A stretch of 64,000 nucleotides of DNA, from assembly GCA_002728135.1 (NCBI GenBank), contig PBVE01000006.1, positions 2,032 to 66,031 of the forward strand. Direction: 5' to 3'. The notes under the pieces were generated by a model. That model was not told the DNA's origin, did no database searches, and saw nothing but the letters and a program-made list of their open reading frames with translations. A program made the position numbers and the translations under genes. The DNA is from Rhodospirillaceae bacterium. Lineage in GTDB: Bacteria > Pseudomonadota > Alphaproteobacteria > UBA828. Of the stretch, positions 47,495-55,680 are shown piece after piece. Position 1 is the stretch's first letter. Every line of letters starts with the position of its first letter.

Positions 47495-48370
47495 TTATTT
47501 TGCCAAAAATACAATAAGAGGAAGAAGTGTAAACCCAATTGCTGACGATAGAACTACTAAGCTTGCTACCTCTTCTGGATCCCTTTCATAATACTGTGCA
47601 AACAAATAATTGAAGACTGCAACTGGCATCATCGATTGTATAATTAATACACTTCTTTCTATTCCTTCAAAATTGAAAGCTTCTGCAATTCCAAAACCTA
47701 CTAAAGCACCTAATAAAAGGCGTAAGATTGCAAGCGATAATGTACGTTTTATTTTTGTGATGCGCATTCTGGCTAATGATACTCCAAGAGTAAGCATCAT
47801 TAGTGGAATAGTGAAGTTTCCGAGTAAATCAGTAGTATTTAATATAAAATGAGGGGGTTCTATCTCAATGGTCATAAATATTGCACCAGCGATTACAGCA
47901 TAGGGTATCGGTGCTTTTAGAAGTGGAATGGGTGTAGGTAAACCAGAGAATAACCATTGTCCGAATACAAGTTGTATAGTTGCAGAAATAGCAAAGAACC
48001 CTATCCCCAAAGCTAATCCAGTTTCTCCAAATGCAAAAAGGCAAAGGGGTAACCCCATATTCCCAGAATTTGGAAAAGCAATTGGAGCAAGGTAAGTTCG
48101 AATTGGAAGTCGCATTATTTTCAGAATTACACCACCGATGATAAAGCAAGCGGTTATTGCTGCTAATGATGCTAGAGCCATAAACCCAATTTGTTCTGTA
48201 AGACCTTGAACATTAACTAAAGTTGTGAAAATTAAACAGGGTGCACCTATATAACTCACAAGTTGTGTAATAAGTTTTATGTCGTATGCAAATCCAAGTC
48301 TAGACCAAGAATAACCTATTCCAGCACAAACAAATACTGGGGCTACTATAGAGAATAATTCCCAAATCAT
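47495..48370 (-). CDS. AEC-family (auxin efflux carrier-like) transporter
   Basis: The 291-residue membrane protein has about ten hydrophobic segments. IVAPVFVCAGIGYSWSRLG at the start, GAPCLIFTTLV, FPNSGNMGLPLCLFAFGETGLALG and MMLTLGVSLARM are AEC-family hallmarks. In bacteria such carriers move malate, malonate or other small acids; the substrate cannot be read here. A family NSGNMGLP motif is complete. It lies between DUF2889 and a CNNM/CorC-like protein on the same strand with short gaps, so it may share their transcript. Confidence 0.88.
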   Translation of the reverse strand: MIWELFSIVAPVFVCAGIGYSWSRLGFAYDIKLITQLVSYIGAPCLIFTTLVNVQGLTEQIGFMALASLAAITACFIIGGVILKIMRLPIRTYLAPIAFPNSGNMGLPLCLFAFGETGLALGIGFFAISATIQLVFGQWLFSGLPTPIPLLKAPIPYAVIAGAIFMTIEIEPPHFILNTTDLLGNFTIPLMMLTLGVSLARMRITKIKRTLSLAILRLLLGALVGFGIAEAFNFEGIERSVLIIQSMMPVAVFNYLFAQYYERDPEEVASLVVLSSAIGFTLLPLIVFLAK

Positions 48371-48405
48371 CCCTGTTTCTTTGCCATGATTTGTATCTCT
48401 CAGTA

Positions 48406-49689
48406 TTAATTAGATTCATCCAATGGTTTAGAAGGAGGTAATATTCTAAGTAATGTTATTCTATTTTTCTGTCTTCCGCGAACTTCTAGAGTAAAACCAA
48501 AAAGGTCAATTTGTTCACCAATTTCGGGTATTTTTTTTGCTTGGTGCAAAGTTAAACCTGCAATTGTAGCTGCTTGTTCATCTGGAAAATCCCAATTGAA
48601 TTGTCTATTTAGATCGCGAATAGTAGATGCTCCTGGAATTAGATATGATCCATCCGGACGGGAAATCACATCTCGATAAACTATATCATGTTCATCTTTG
48701 ATATCACCAACAATTTCTTCAAGAATATCTTCAAGCGTAATTAAACCTTTTAATGAACCGTATTCGTCTACGACAAGCGCAAAATGGGCTCTCCGAGCAC
48801 GAAAAGCATTTAACTGTTCTTGTAAACTTGTGTTATCAGGTACAAACCAAGGTTCTTGTGCAAGCCCACTAAAATTAATTTTGCTTATATCTTTCTGGTT
48901 AGTATGTAATGCTCGTAATAAATCTTTAGAATGTATTACACCAATTACATTTTCGGGGTCGTTAGCATAAAGTGCTAATCTTGTGAAGGGACTAGCAACA
49001 ACCTGCTCTACAAGATCAGTTGGTCGATTCGTTACATTTAGCATAGCCATGTCCCTTCTGTGGGTCATTACTTCTTCAACTGATACTTCATCTAAATCAA
49101 GTATACTACTGAGCATGTCATGTTCTTGTTTAACAACTATACCTTCTTCAGCTTGAAGGCTAATTACTCCACGGAGTTCTTCTTCTGCCTCATTATTACC
49201 TCTCACTCCGAGGCGAACTCCAAATAAATATAAAACTGTTCTGACAATTGATTGTATTGCTAAAACCCCAGGTGTAAGCACCCAAACTATACTTGCAATT
49301 ATTGGTGCAACTGCAAGCGACATTCTATCAGCATTACTTATGGCATATGTTTTCGGCAGAACTTCGGAAAAGACAAGGATTAAAAAGGTCATACCAATTG
49401 TTGCATATGCAACGCCTGCATCTCCTACTATTGATATTAAGACACTTGTTGCTAACGCAGAGCCCAGTATGTTTACAGCATTATTGCCCAAGAGTATTGC
49501 ACCAATCAATTTCTCCCGGTCATTGATTAACCTCCCAACAATTTTTGCTCTTTTATTACCACGTTTCTCTAGATGGTGCATTCTTGGCCTAGATGTTGCA
49601 GTTAATGCTGTTTCAGAACCAGAAAAAAAGGCCGATAATGCTAATAAGAAACCTATGCTGGCAATTGATATGATATGTGCTGTGCTCAT
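48406..49689 (-). CDS. CNNM/CBS/CorC-domain membrane protein (HlyC/CorC family)
   Basis: The 427-residue protein has an N-terminal CNNM domain of three or four helices (ALSAFFSGSETALTATSRPRMHHLE, with the SETAL motif), a CBS pair (VEEVMTHRRDMAML and LARLALYANDPENVIGVIH-like segments, ending FALVVDEYGSLKGLITLEDILEEIVGDI) and a C-terminal CorC/HlyC domain with PGASTIRDLNRQF. The family contributes to magnesium or cobalt efflux. It sits upstream of the AEC carrier and downstream of aroB; aroK-aroB-CNNM is a common order in Rhodospirillales-like genomes. Confidence 0.93.
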   Translation of the reverse strand: MSTAHIISIASIGFLLALSAFFSGSETALTATSRPRMHHLEKRGNKRAKIVGRLINDREKLIGAILLGNNAVNILGSALATSVLISIVGDAGVAYATIGMTFLILVFSEVLPKTYAISNADRMSLAVAPIIASIVWVLTPGVLAIQSIVRTVLYLFGVRLGVRGNNEAEEELRGVISLQAEEGIVVKQEHDMLSSILDLDEVSVEEVMTHRRDMAMLNVTNRPTDLVEQVVASPFTRLALYANDPENVIGVIHSKDLLRALHTNQKDISKINFSGLAQEPWFVPDNTSLQEQLNAFRARRAHFALVVDEYGSLKGLITLEDILEEIVGDIKDEHDIVYRDVISRPDGSYLIPGASTIRDLNRQFNWDFPDEQAATIAGLTLHQAKKIPEIGEQIDLFGFTLEVRGRQKNRITLLRILPPSKPLDESN

Positions 49690-49720
49690 GAGATATTATA
49701 TTTCCATCAAAAGTGAATAA

Positions 49721-50857
49721 TTAATTAGCTTGAATGAAATCTTGCAACACTTTTTTAACCATTTCTTCTTTAATAGACTCGATAGTCGCATTTCCAATTC
49801 CTCGGATTAATATAAATTTTGGCCACCCGGATTTAGCTTTTTTATCTTTGCGTATGTGAGATAATAATTTTTCTAAATCAAAGTTTTCGAAAGGTAGGTC
49901 ATTAGCGTTCGTTGGTAACCCTACTTTTTGAAAATGCTGTTTAATACGAAGATAATCTTCTTTTGAGCAAAAACCTAGCTCCATAGATAACTGTGTTGCT
50001 ATTACAATTCCAGCTGCAACAGCTTCTCCGTGTAAAAGTGAACCATTATACCCAGCCTCTGTTTCGAGTGCATGTCCAAAAGTATGGCCAAGGTTTAAAA
50101 CTGCTCTTCTGTTGGCTTCACGTTCATCTGCAGCAACTATTTCAGCTTTTATTTTGCAGCAAAGTGAAATTGTGTATTCTATTGCAGTTGTGTTGCATGT
50201 TAGGACGAGCCTATGATTTTTCTCAAGCCAAGAGAAAAAGTTTGAATTGTTTATAAGAGCATACTTTACTATTTCTGCATAACCTGCCAGTAACTCTCTT
50301 TTCGGGAGGGTTTTTATCACATTTGTATCAGCAAGAACTAAACGCGGTTGATAAAAACTACCAATCAAATTTTTTCCATGGACTGAATTAATACCGGTCT
50401 TTCCGCCCACAGAGCTGTCAACTTGTGCAAGTAGTGTTGTTGGTATCTGAATTAAGGGCACGCCTCGCAGTAGTATACTAGCAGTGAAACCGGCTAGGTC
50501 CCCAACAACTCCACCACCTAGTGCAATAATGGGCATCTCTCTATCTACTTTGCTGTCAATTAAGCTCTCAACAACTCTTTCCAGAGTTTGGAAGTTTTTA
50601 GCATTCTCACCTGATGGGATAATAATTTCATTAGATTTTATCCCCATTGAGTTAAGATTGTTTAAGAGACTATCTAGATAGAGATTTGCAACTATTTCAT
50701 CCGAAATAATATTACAGCACTCAATTCTTTCAAAAAGATTACTAATTCTTGTTATGGCCTCAGAGATAATACCATCTCCAACGATAATCTGATATTCTCG
50801 ATCTTTAAGCTGAACTGTGATTACTTTGTGGGGGTGTTTGTTTTGTGAGCCATTCAT
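49721..50857 (-). CDS. aroB: 3-dehydroquinate synthase
   Basis: The 378-residue NAD- and metal-dependent enzyme makes 3-dehydroquinate, the second step of aromatic amino acid synthesis. ALGGGVVGDLAGFTASILLRG binds NAD, IPTTLLAQVDSSVGGKTGIN is the substrate/metal region, and NLGHTFGHALE and LHGEAVAAGI give zinc-binding histidines. It starts 13 bases after aroK, a fixed pair in bacteria. Confidence 0.97.
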   Translation of the reverse strand: MNGSQNKHPHKVITVQLKDREYQIIVGDGIISEAITRISNLFERIECCNIISDEIVANLYLDSLLNNLNSMGIKSNEIIIPSGENAKNFQTLERVVESLIDSKVDREMPIIALGGGVVGDLAGFTASILLRGVPLIQIPTTLLAQVDSSVGGKTGINSVHGKNLIGSFYQPRLVLADTNVIKTLPKRELLAGYAEIVKYALINNSNFFSWLEKNHRLVLTCNTTAIEYTISLCCKIKAEIVAADEREANRRAVLNLGHTFGHALETEAGYNGSLLHGEAVAAGIVIATQLSMELGFCSKEDYLRIKQHFQKVGLPTNANDLPFENFDLEKLLSHIRKDKKAKSGWPKFILIRGIGNATIESIKEEMVKKVLQDFIQAN

Positions 50858-50870
50858 TGGCTTTAATTCC

Positions 50871-51434
50871 TTAAATTTGTTTTTTTATCTTAATCGCTGC
50901 TTGGGTTTCTAGTTCATATAATAATTTACTAATCATTTTATTATGGGGAATATTTTCTGATTCTACTGTAACATGGGCCTCTGAATAAATTGGATTTCTT
51001 TTCTCAATCATTACAGATAGGGTTTCTCTAACATCCACGTTATTGAGTAGAGGACGACGTTTATTGTCTTTAACGCGAATAGTGGCCAAATCAACATCAG
51101 TCTTTAACCATATAGTTATTGCTCTTTTTTTAATGATTTTACGAAGATTTGGATTTATAAATGCACCCCCACCTGTAGCAATGATTCGCTTTGAACCCAG
51201 CAAAAGCTGAGTTACAACTTTTTCTTCCATTTCCCGAAAAGCTAGTTCTCCTTGTTCCTTAAAAATTATTTTTATTGAAAGGCCTGTTTTTGACTCAATT
51301 TCTTCATCGGAGTCATAGAATTCCATATCCAGATGTTTGGCAAGTTTTTTCCCTAATGTAGTTTTCCCTGCTCCCATAATGCCTATAAGAACTATAGGTT
51401 TATTAATTATGTTATTTTTAAAAAAGATTTTCAT
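50871..51434 (-). CDS. aroK: Shikimate kinase
   Basis: The 187-residue P-loop kinase phosphorylates shikimate. Walker A is GIMGAGKTTLGKKLA near residue 20, DSDEEIESKTGLSI binds shikimate, RIIATGGGAFI is the GGG motif and KDNKRRPLL is the lid. It is the first gene of aroK-aroB. A divergent gene starts 159 bases away on the other strand. Confidence 0.96.
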   Translation of the reverse strand: MKIFFKNNIINKPIVLIGIMGAGKTTLGKKLAKHLDMEFYDSDEEIESKTGLSIKIIFKEQGELAFREMEEKVVTQLLLGSKRIIATGGGAFINPNLRKIIKKRAITIWLKTDVDLATIRVKDNKRRPLLNNVDVRETLSVMIEKRNPIYSEAHVTVESENIPHNKMISKLLYELETQAAIKIKKQI

Positions 51435-51593
51435 GTTATTTTTCTTTTTAAAGGATAATGATGTTATCTCATTTGATAATGGATATTGATGTGAGCATCA
51501 ACGACCTATAAACTGCCTAAGATTTGCCACAATTCGAACATAACTAATATCTCTCAATACTATTTACTTAGGTTAGAAGCGAAATATATCAAA

Positions 51594-51731
51594 ATGAAAA
51601 TTTACCTGCGTATTGTTTTAACTGCCCTATTTTTGTTGGTTGCCGGTGCCTTGGTTTTTTTAGTTACTTGGGATATGCCACCACCCACAAGTCCAATAAT
51701 AAAGGAAATACCTGATGCACGTTTTGAATAA
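51594..51731 (+). CDS. 45-residue single-pass membrane protein
   Basis: ATG 51594 opens a 45-codon frame: basic MKIYLR, one hydrophobic helix (IVLTALFLLVAGALVFLVTW), then a short outward tail DMPPPTSPIIKEIPDARFE. I recall similar short proteins with a WD.P.PT tail between aroK and xerD-type genes in other Alphaproteobacteria, so this looks like a real conserved small protein, not noise. The function is unknown. Its last 17 bases overlap the start of the next gene, suggesting coupled translation. AAGCG upstream is only a weak ribosome binding site. Confidence 0.72.
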   Translation: MKIYLRIVLTALFLLVAGALVFLVTWDMPPPTSPIIKEIPDARFE

Positions 51732-53631
51732 TTGTAACAATATTTTTCATTACAGGTTCCATAAAAATTTTCTAATTACTATTACAGCTATAGTTTGTTT
51801 TATCTTTATGCTTATCTCTATAGCTGGGACTGCAAATGGGGAGAGTATAGATTCCCCGCAGTTAGAGGAACCTATTATACTAATTAAACCAGCTCAATCT
51901 GCTGATAAAGCTGAGGAAATTGAAAACTCAAATGACAAAATACCTCAAGACAGTTCTGCTGTGAGTACACAATCTGATGAAACGCTAACTCAAGTTAAAA
52001 AACATAAAGAAATTAATAGCCAAAAAGAAAATGAAACAAATTCTGGTTCTTTTGAGCTTAATATTAATACCTTGGAAAATCTTGACCCTGACTCGATAGG
52101 AGTTCGTTCACAAGGTAGAGGAAAAATATCATATAATTTATGGAATGGTGCTAAACGAGAATTAGTAGATGAACTATTATCAAAGCTGCCTAAAGTTGTT
52201 AAATCTCAGGCAACAAGATCTCTAGCCAAAAAAATATTAATGGCTCCTGGAATGGCACCAGTTGGTAGTAATATAAAGGGGGAATTTCTTAAAAATCGTA
52301 TCGTAATTTTATCAAAACTTGAAGAGTATGACGCAGCCTTAGATTTACTGAGGTCTGCACCTGGTATCGAAAATTATGAGCTTGCAGCGAAATTATCTGC
52401 TCTTCAATCTTTTAAAGAATATGACCTTCCAACTTCTTGCGACCTATCAAAAGACTGGAATAACCAGACATCAGATCCTTTCTGGCGTAAAACAAAAATA
52501 TTTTGTACCGCGTTAGAAGGTAATATTGAGGCAGCAGTTGTAAGTGCAGATTTAATGCGAGAGACATTGAACGATCTTGATCCCTTTTTACAGGTTTTTC
52601 TCGATACTATGGCCGGGGGAGACAATAAAGATATCGGTCCAGTTGACAATGCAAACCCTTTCCAAATTGCAATGCTCAAGGCAGCTGGATTAGCCCCTCC
52701 AATCTCATTACTTGAATCTAGAAGTCCTTCAGTTTTACATGCATTTATTGAAAGTGGAGAAATAACTCTAAATACTAAACTTCAGATAGCTGAACGTGCT
52801 GCTGAAATGGGCTTAATATCATCTAAAACCTTAGGAAGTTTGTATAGGAATGTTGAATTTACAAGTGAGCAACTTGCTAATTCATCTTCAGAAATTTTAA
52901 GCTTAGATAAGAGTTTGGCAAGGGCATTGCTTTATCAAGTTATATTACAGAAGAAAGCTCCAGTAGCTCATGGAATAGCTATTGCAAAAGCTCTTAAATT
53001 TTCAATGAAAACTGGATATTTTCATGGGACTTCAAGAATTCTACTTCCTCAGATTCAAATGATTGAACCAAAACCATTATTTTCATGGTTTGCCCCATCT
53101 GCCATACGTTCTTTGCTCGCAGTTGGTGAAATACAAGCTGCCAAGGAATGGTATTCAATGATATTAACACAAATTGTGTTAAGTCCTGAAAATGCTTCTA
53201 TTGCTATAGATTTATGGCCATTAATTCAAATAGCCGACCCAGAACAGAAACTGGATCAGGATATGTTAAAGGAGTGGTGGTCTGCTCAACAAGCGGGTGC
53301 GTTTTTTGAAGATGCAAGTGCGTTACTCTCAATCTTATCCTCTTTGGGACATAAGATAGAAAATAATTATTGGTTTGAGCTTTTATCGTACCCTACAATA
53401 GTAAGTAAAATACAGCCTTCAACAGCAGCCTCAACACTCTTAAAAGAATTTGAATCTCAACAGCGAATAGGCGAAGTGGCTTTATTAGGGATATTAATTA
53501 TCGATGCTGATGATATAAATAATATGCAATTAGAAACTACTTTACCCGTTATTAAAGCATTTTTAAATGTGGGTTTGAAAGACGAAGCTAGGTCCCTAGC
53601 ACTTAAAGTTGCTTTAAAACAGGGGTTTTAA
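51715..53631 (+). CDS. Exported helical-repeat protein of unknown function
   Basis: This 638-residue protein starts with a signal sequence (hydrophobic LITITAIVCFIFMLISIAG, then TANGES near residue 43). Residues 45-120 are polar and low complexity; the rest is predominantly helical, with many Ala, Leu and Ser residues and no catalytic motif I can name. Short helix-turn-helix repeats suggest a TPR- or Sel1-like scaffold (inference). Similar large exported proteins, sometimes mislabelled antifreeze polyprotein, occupy this place before xerD in related genomes. ATG 51715 has AAAGGAA eight bases upstream and overlaps the small membrane protein gene; xerD follows in 27 bases. Confidence 0.72.
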   Translation: MHVLNNCNNIFHYRFHKNFLITITAIVCFIFMLISIAGTANGESIDSPQLEEPIILIKPAQSADKAEEIENSNDKIPQDSSAVSTQSDETLTQVKKHKEINSQKENETNSGSFELNINTLENLDPDSIGVRSQGRGKISYNLWNGAKRELVDELLSKLPKVVKSQATRSLAKKILMAPGMAPVGSNIKGEFLKNRIVILSKLEEYDAALDLLRSAPGIENYELAAKLSALQSFKEYDLPTSCDLSKDWNNQTSDPFWRKTKIFCTALEGNIEAAVVSADLMRETLNDLDPFLQVFLDTMAGGDNKDIGPVDNANPFQIAMLKAAGLAPPISLLESRSPSVLHAFIESGEITLNTKLQIAERAAEMGLISSKTLGSLYRNVEFTSEQLANSSSEILSLDKSLARALLYQVILQKKAPVAHGIAIAKALKFSMKTGYFHGTSRILLPQIQMIEPKPLFSWFAPSAIRSLLAVGEIQAAKEWYSMILTQIVLSPENASIAIDLWPLIQIADPEQKLDQDMLKEWWSAQQAGAFFEDASALLSILSSLGHKIENNYWFELLSYPTIVSKIQPSTAASTLLKEFESQQRIGEVALLGILIIDADDINNMQLETTLPVIKAFLNVGLKDEARSLALKVALKQGF

Positions 53632-53658
53632 CAATCTCAAATTTTTAATGGGGAAAAG

Positions 53659-54621
53659 TTGATAAAAAATATCTATGAAGATAAATATGTGGATAGTTTC
53701 ATAGAAATGATGATTGCTGAACGTGGTTCTAGCTTAAATACTGTTGATGCCTATAAAAGAGACCTATCATCATTTTTTAATTATTTGGGTAAAGATAAAA
53801 AACTCAGGGTGAACTTTTCTCCCAGTAATATAAGAAGCTACATAGCAAATCTTTCAGACAGTGAATATTCCGCAAAAACCATCAATCGCAAAGTTTCAAC
53901 TATCAGACAGTATAGTAAGTTTTTAGTTGGTGAGGGTATAAGGAGTGACGACCCAACAAATAATATTGATACCCCTAAAATTCGCTTATCGTTTCCTAAA
54001 GTATTAACTGAAGATGAAGTTTCAAGATTATTAAATGTTTGTCGAAAACATTGTGAGAAAGTTGAAGTAGGCACAGTAAGTTCTGCTAAGGCTTGGAGGC
54101 TTAATGCTTTATTAGAATTACTTTACGCTTCTGGCTTAAGGGTAACTGAGCTTGTAAGTTTACCACTTTCTGCTATTAGAAGTAATTCTGGAGTGATTAT
54201 TGTTCGTGGAAAAGGTGATCGAGAGCGTATGGTGCCAATTGGTCTGCCTGCTTTTGAGTCTGTTACAAGATATTTAGAATGTTACAGGCATTTACATGAT
54301 AAGTCTTCTAATTCACCTTTCCTTTTTCCATCACGGAGTAAGTCAGGACATTTAACTAGGCACAGATTTTATCAAAGTCTTAAATCTTTAGCTCAATTTG
54401 CTGATATATCCCCTGAAAAAATTTCACCACATGTTCTTAGACATGCATTCGCAAGCCATCTTTTAGCTAATGGAGCGGATTTAAGATCTTTGCAAAAAAT
54501 GTTAGGTCATGCAGATATCTCAACGACGCAAATATATACACATGTTTTAGATGAAAGATTAAATATTATAATGAGGGACTTTCATCCTTTATCAGATGTA
54601 AAGCAAAATTTTGAACAATAA
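53659..54621 (+). CDS. xerD: Tyrosine recombinase XerD
   Basis: The 320-residue site-specific recombinase resolves chromosome dimers at dif. The N-terminal SAM-like domain has IAERGSSLNTVDAYKRDL. The catalytic domain shows LYASGLRVTELVSLP (Arg I), HVLRHAFASHLLANGADLRSLQKMLGHADISTTQIYTHV (His-x-x-Arg and catalytic Tyr). The start is TTG 53659 with GGGGAA upstream. The fixed neighbourhood (aroK-aroB upstream, accA downstream) argues for the housekeeping XerD, not a phage integrase. Confidence 0.93.
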   Translation: MIKNIYEDKYVDSFIEMMIAERGSSLNTVDAYKRDLSSFFNYLGKDKKLRVNFSPSNIRSYIANLSDSEYSAKTINRKVSTIRQYSKFLVGEGIRSDDPTNNIDTPKIRLSFPKVLTEDEVSRLLNVCRKHCEKVEVGTVSSAKAWRLNALLELLYASGLRVTELVSLPLSAIRSNSGVIIVRGKGDRERMVPIGLPAFESVTRYLECYRHLHDKSSNSPFLFPSRSKSGHLTRHRFYQSLKSLAQFADISPEKISPHVLRHAFASHLLANGADLRSLQKMLGHADISTTQIYTHVLDERLNIIMRDFHPLSDVKQNFEQ

Positions 54622-54716
54622 ATTTACAATAAATGACATGAAGTTCTTAATTATGCTTTTGTTATTTTAATGTTTTTTGTTAAAAATAAATATGTGAAGT
54701 TTTGAGGTTTAATTAA

Positions 54717-55673
54717 ATGAGTAGTTTTTTAGAATTTGAAAAACCTATTGCTGAGATTGAGGGCAAAATTCATGAGCTACGTCATCTATCAGATGATAAT
54801 AGCGTGAATATTTTAGATGAAGTTTCAAAATTGCAAAGTCGTGTTGACCGAATGTTAAAGCAAACATACGCAAAACTAGACCCTTGGCAAAAGGCCCAGG
54901 TAGCAAGGCATTCCTTAAGGCCACATTTTAAACATTACGTTAGTAAATTAATTGATGATTTTACACCTCTATCCGGTGATAGGCATTACGGAGAGGATAA
55001 GGCAATAATTGGTGGTCTTGGCAGATTTCATGGAAATTCAGTGATGGTTTTAGGTCATGAGAAAGGTGCCGATACAGAAGATCGACTTACGCATAATTTT
55101 GGTATGCCTCACCCTGAAGGATATCGTAAAGCTATTCGCCTTTTTAGGCTTGCTGAACAATTTTCAATACCTGTAATCACCTTGATTGATACATCTGGAG
55201 CACATCCAGGGATTGAAGCAGAGGAGCGGGGACAGGCAGAGGCAATTGCTCGTAGTATAGAAACATGTCTAGATTTAAAAGTGCCAATTGTAAGTCTTGT
55301 TATTGGAGAGGGCGGATCTGGGGGAGCAATAGCAATTGCTGTTGCAAATTCTATTTTAATGATGGAGCATTCTATATATTCTGTTATTTCTCCTGAAGGT
55401 TGTGCTTCTATTTTATGGCGTAGTGCAGAATATGCAAAAGATGCAGCAATATCCTTAAGATTGACGGCTCAGGATCTAATTAAAATGGGCCTCATAGACA
55501 AAATTGTCAGCGAGCCTATAGGTGGTGCACACAGAAATCCAGATAAGGCAGTAGACGATGCTGGGCATTTTCTATTTGAAGCACTAAAATCTCTCCAGGG
55601 ACAGAATGGTGATCAGCTGAGGACAAATAGAAGAGAGAAATTTATAGCTATGGGTCAGATTGGTCTTAGCTAG
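54717..55673 (+). CDS. accA: Acetyl-CoA carboxylase carboxyltransferase subunit alpha
   Basis: The 318-residue subunit with AccD moves CO2 from biotin to acetyl-CoA, giving malonyl-CoA for fatty acid synthesis. FEKPIAEIEGKIHEL starts the protein, and YRKAIRLFRLAEQFSIPVITLIDTSGAHPGIEAEERGQAEAIA and IGEGGSGGAIAIAVAN are diagnostic of AccA. The length is standard. It faces secA tail to tail with a seven-base gap. Confidence 0.97.
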   Translation: MSSFLEFEKPIAEIEGKIHELRHLSDDNSVNILDEVSKLQSRVDRMLKQTYAKLDPWQKAQVARHSLRPHFKHYVSKLIDDFTPLSGDRHYGEDKAIIGGLGRFHGNSVMVLGHEKGADTEDRLTHNFGMPHPEGYRKAIRLFRLAEQFSIPVITLIDTSGAHPGIEAEERGQAEAIARSIETCLDLKVPIVSLVIGEGGSGGAIAIAVANSILMMEHSIYSVISPEGCASILWRSAEYAKDAAISLRLTAQDLIKMGLIDKIVSEPIGGAHRNPDKAVDDAGHFLFEALKSLQGQNGDQLRTNRREKFIAMGQIGLS

Positions 55674-55680
55674 GTTTTTA

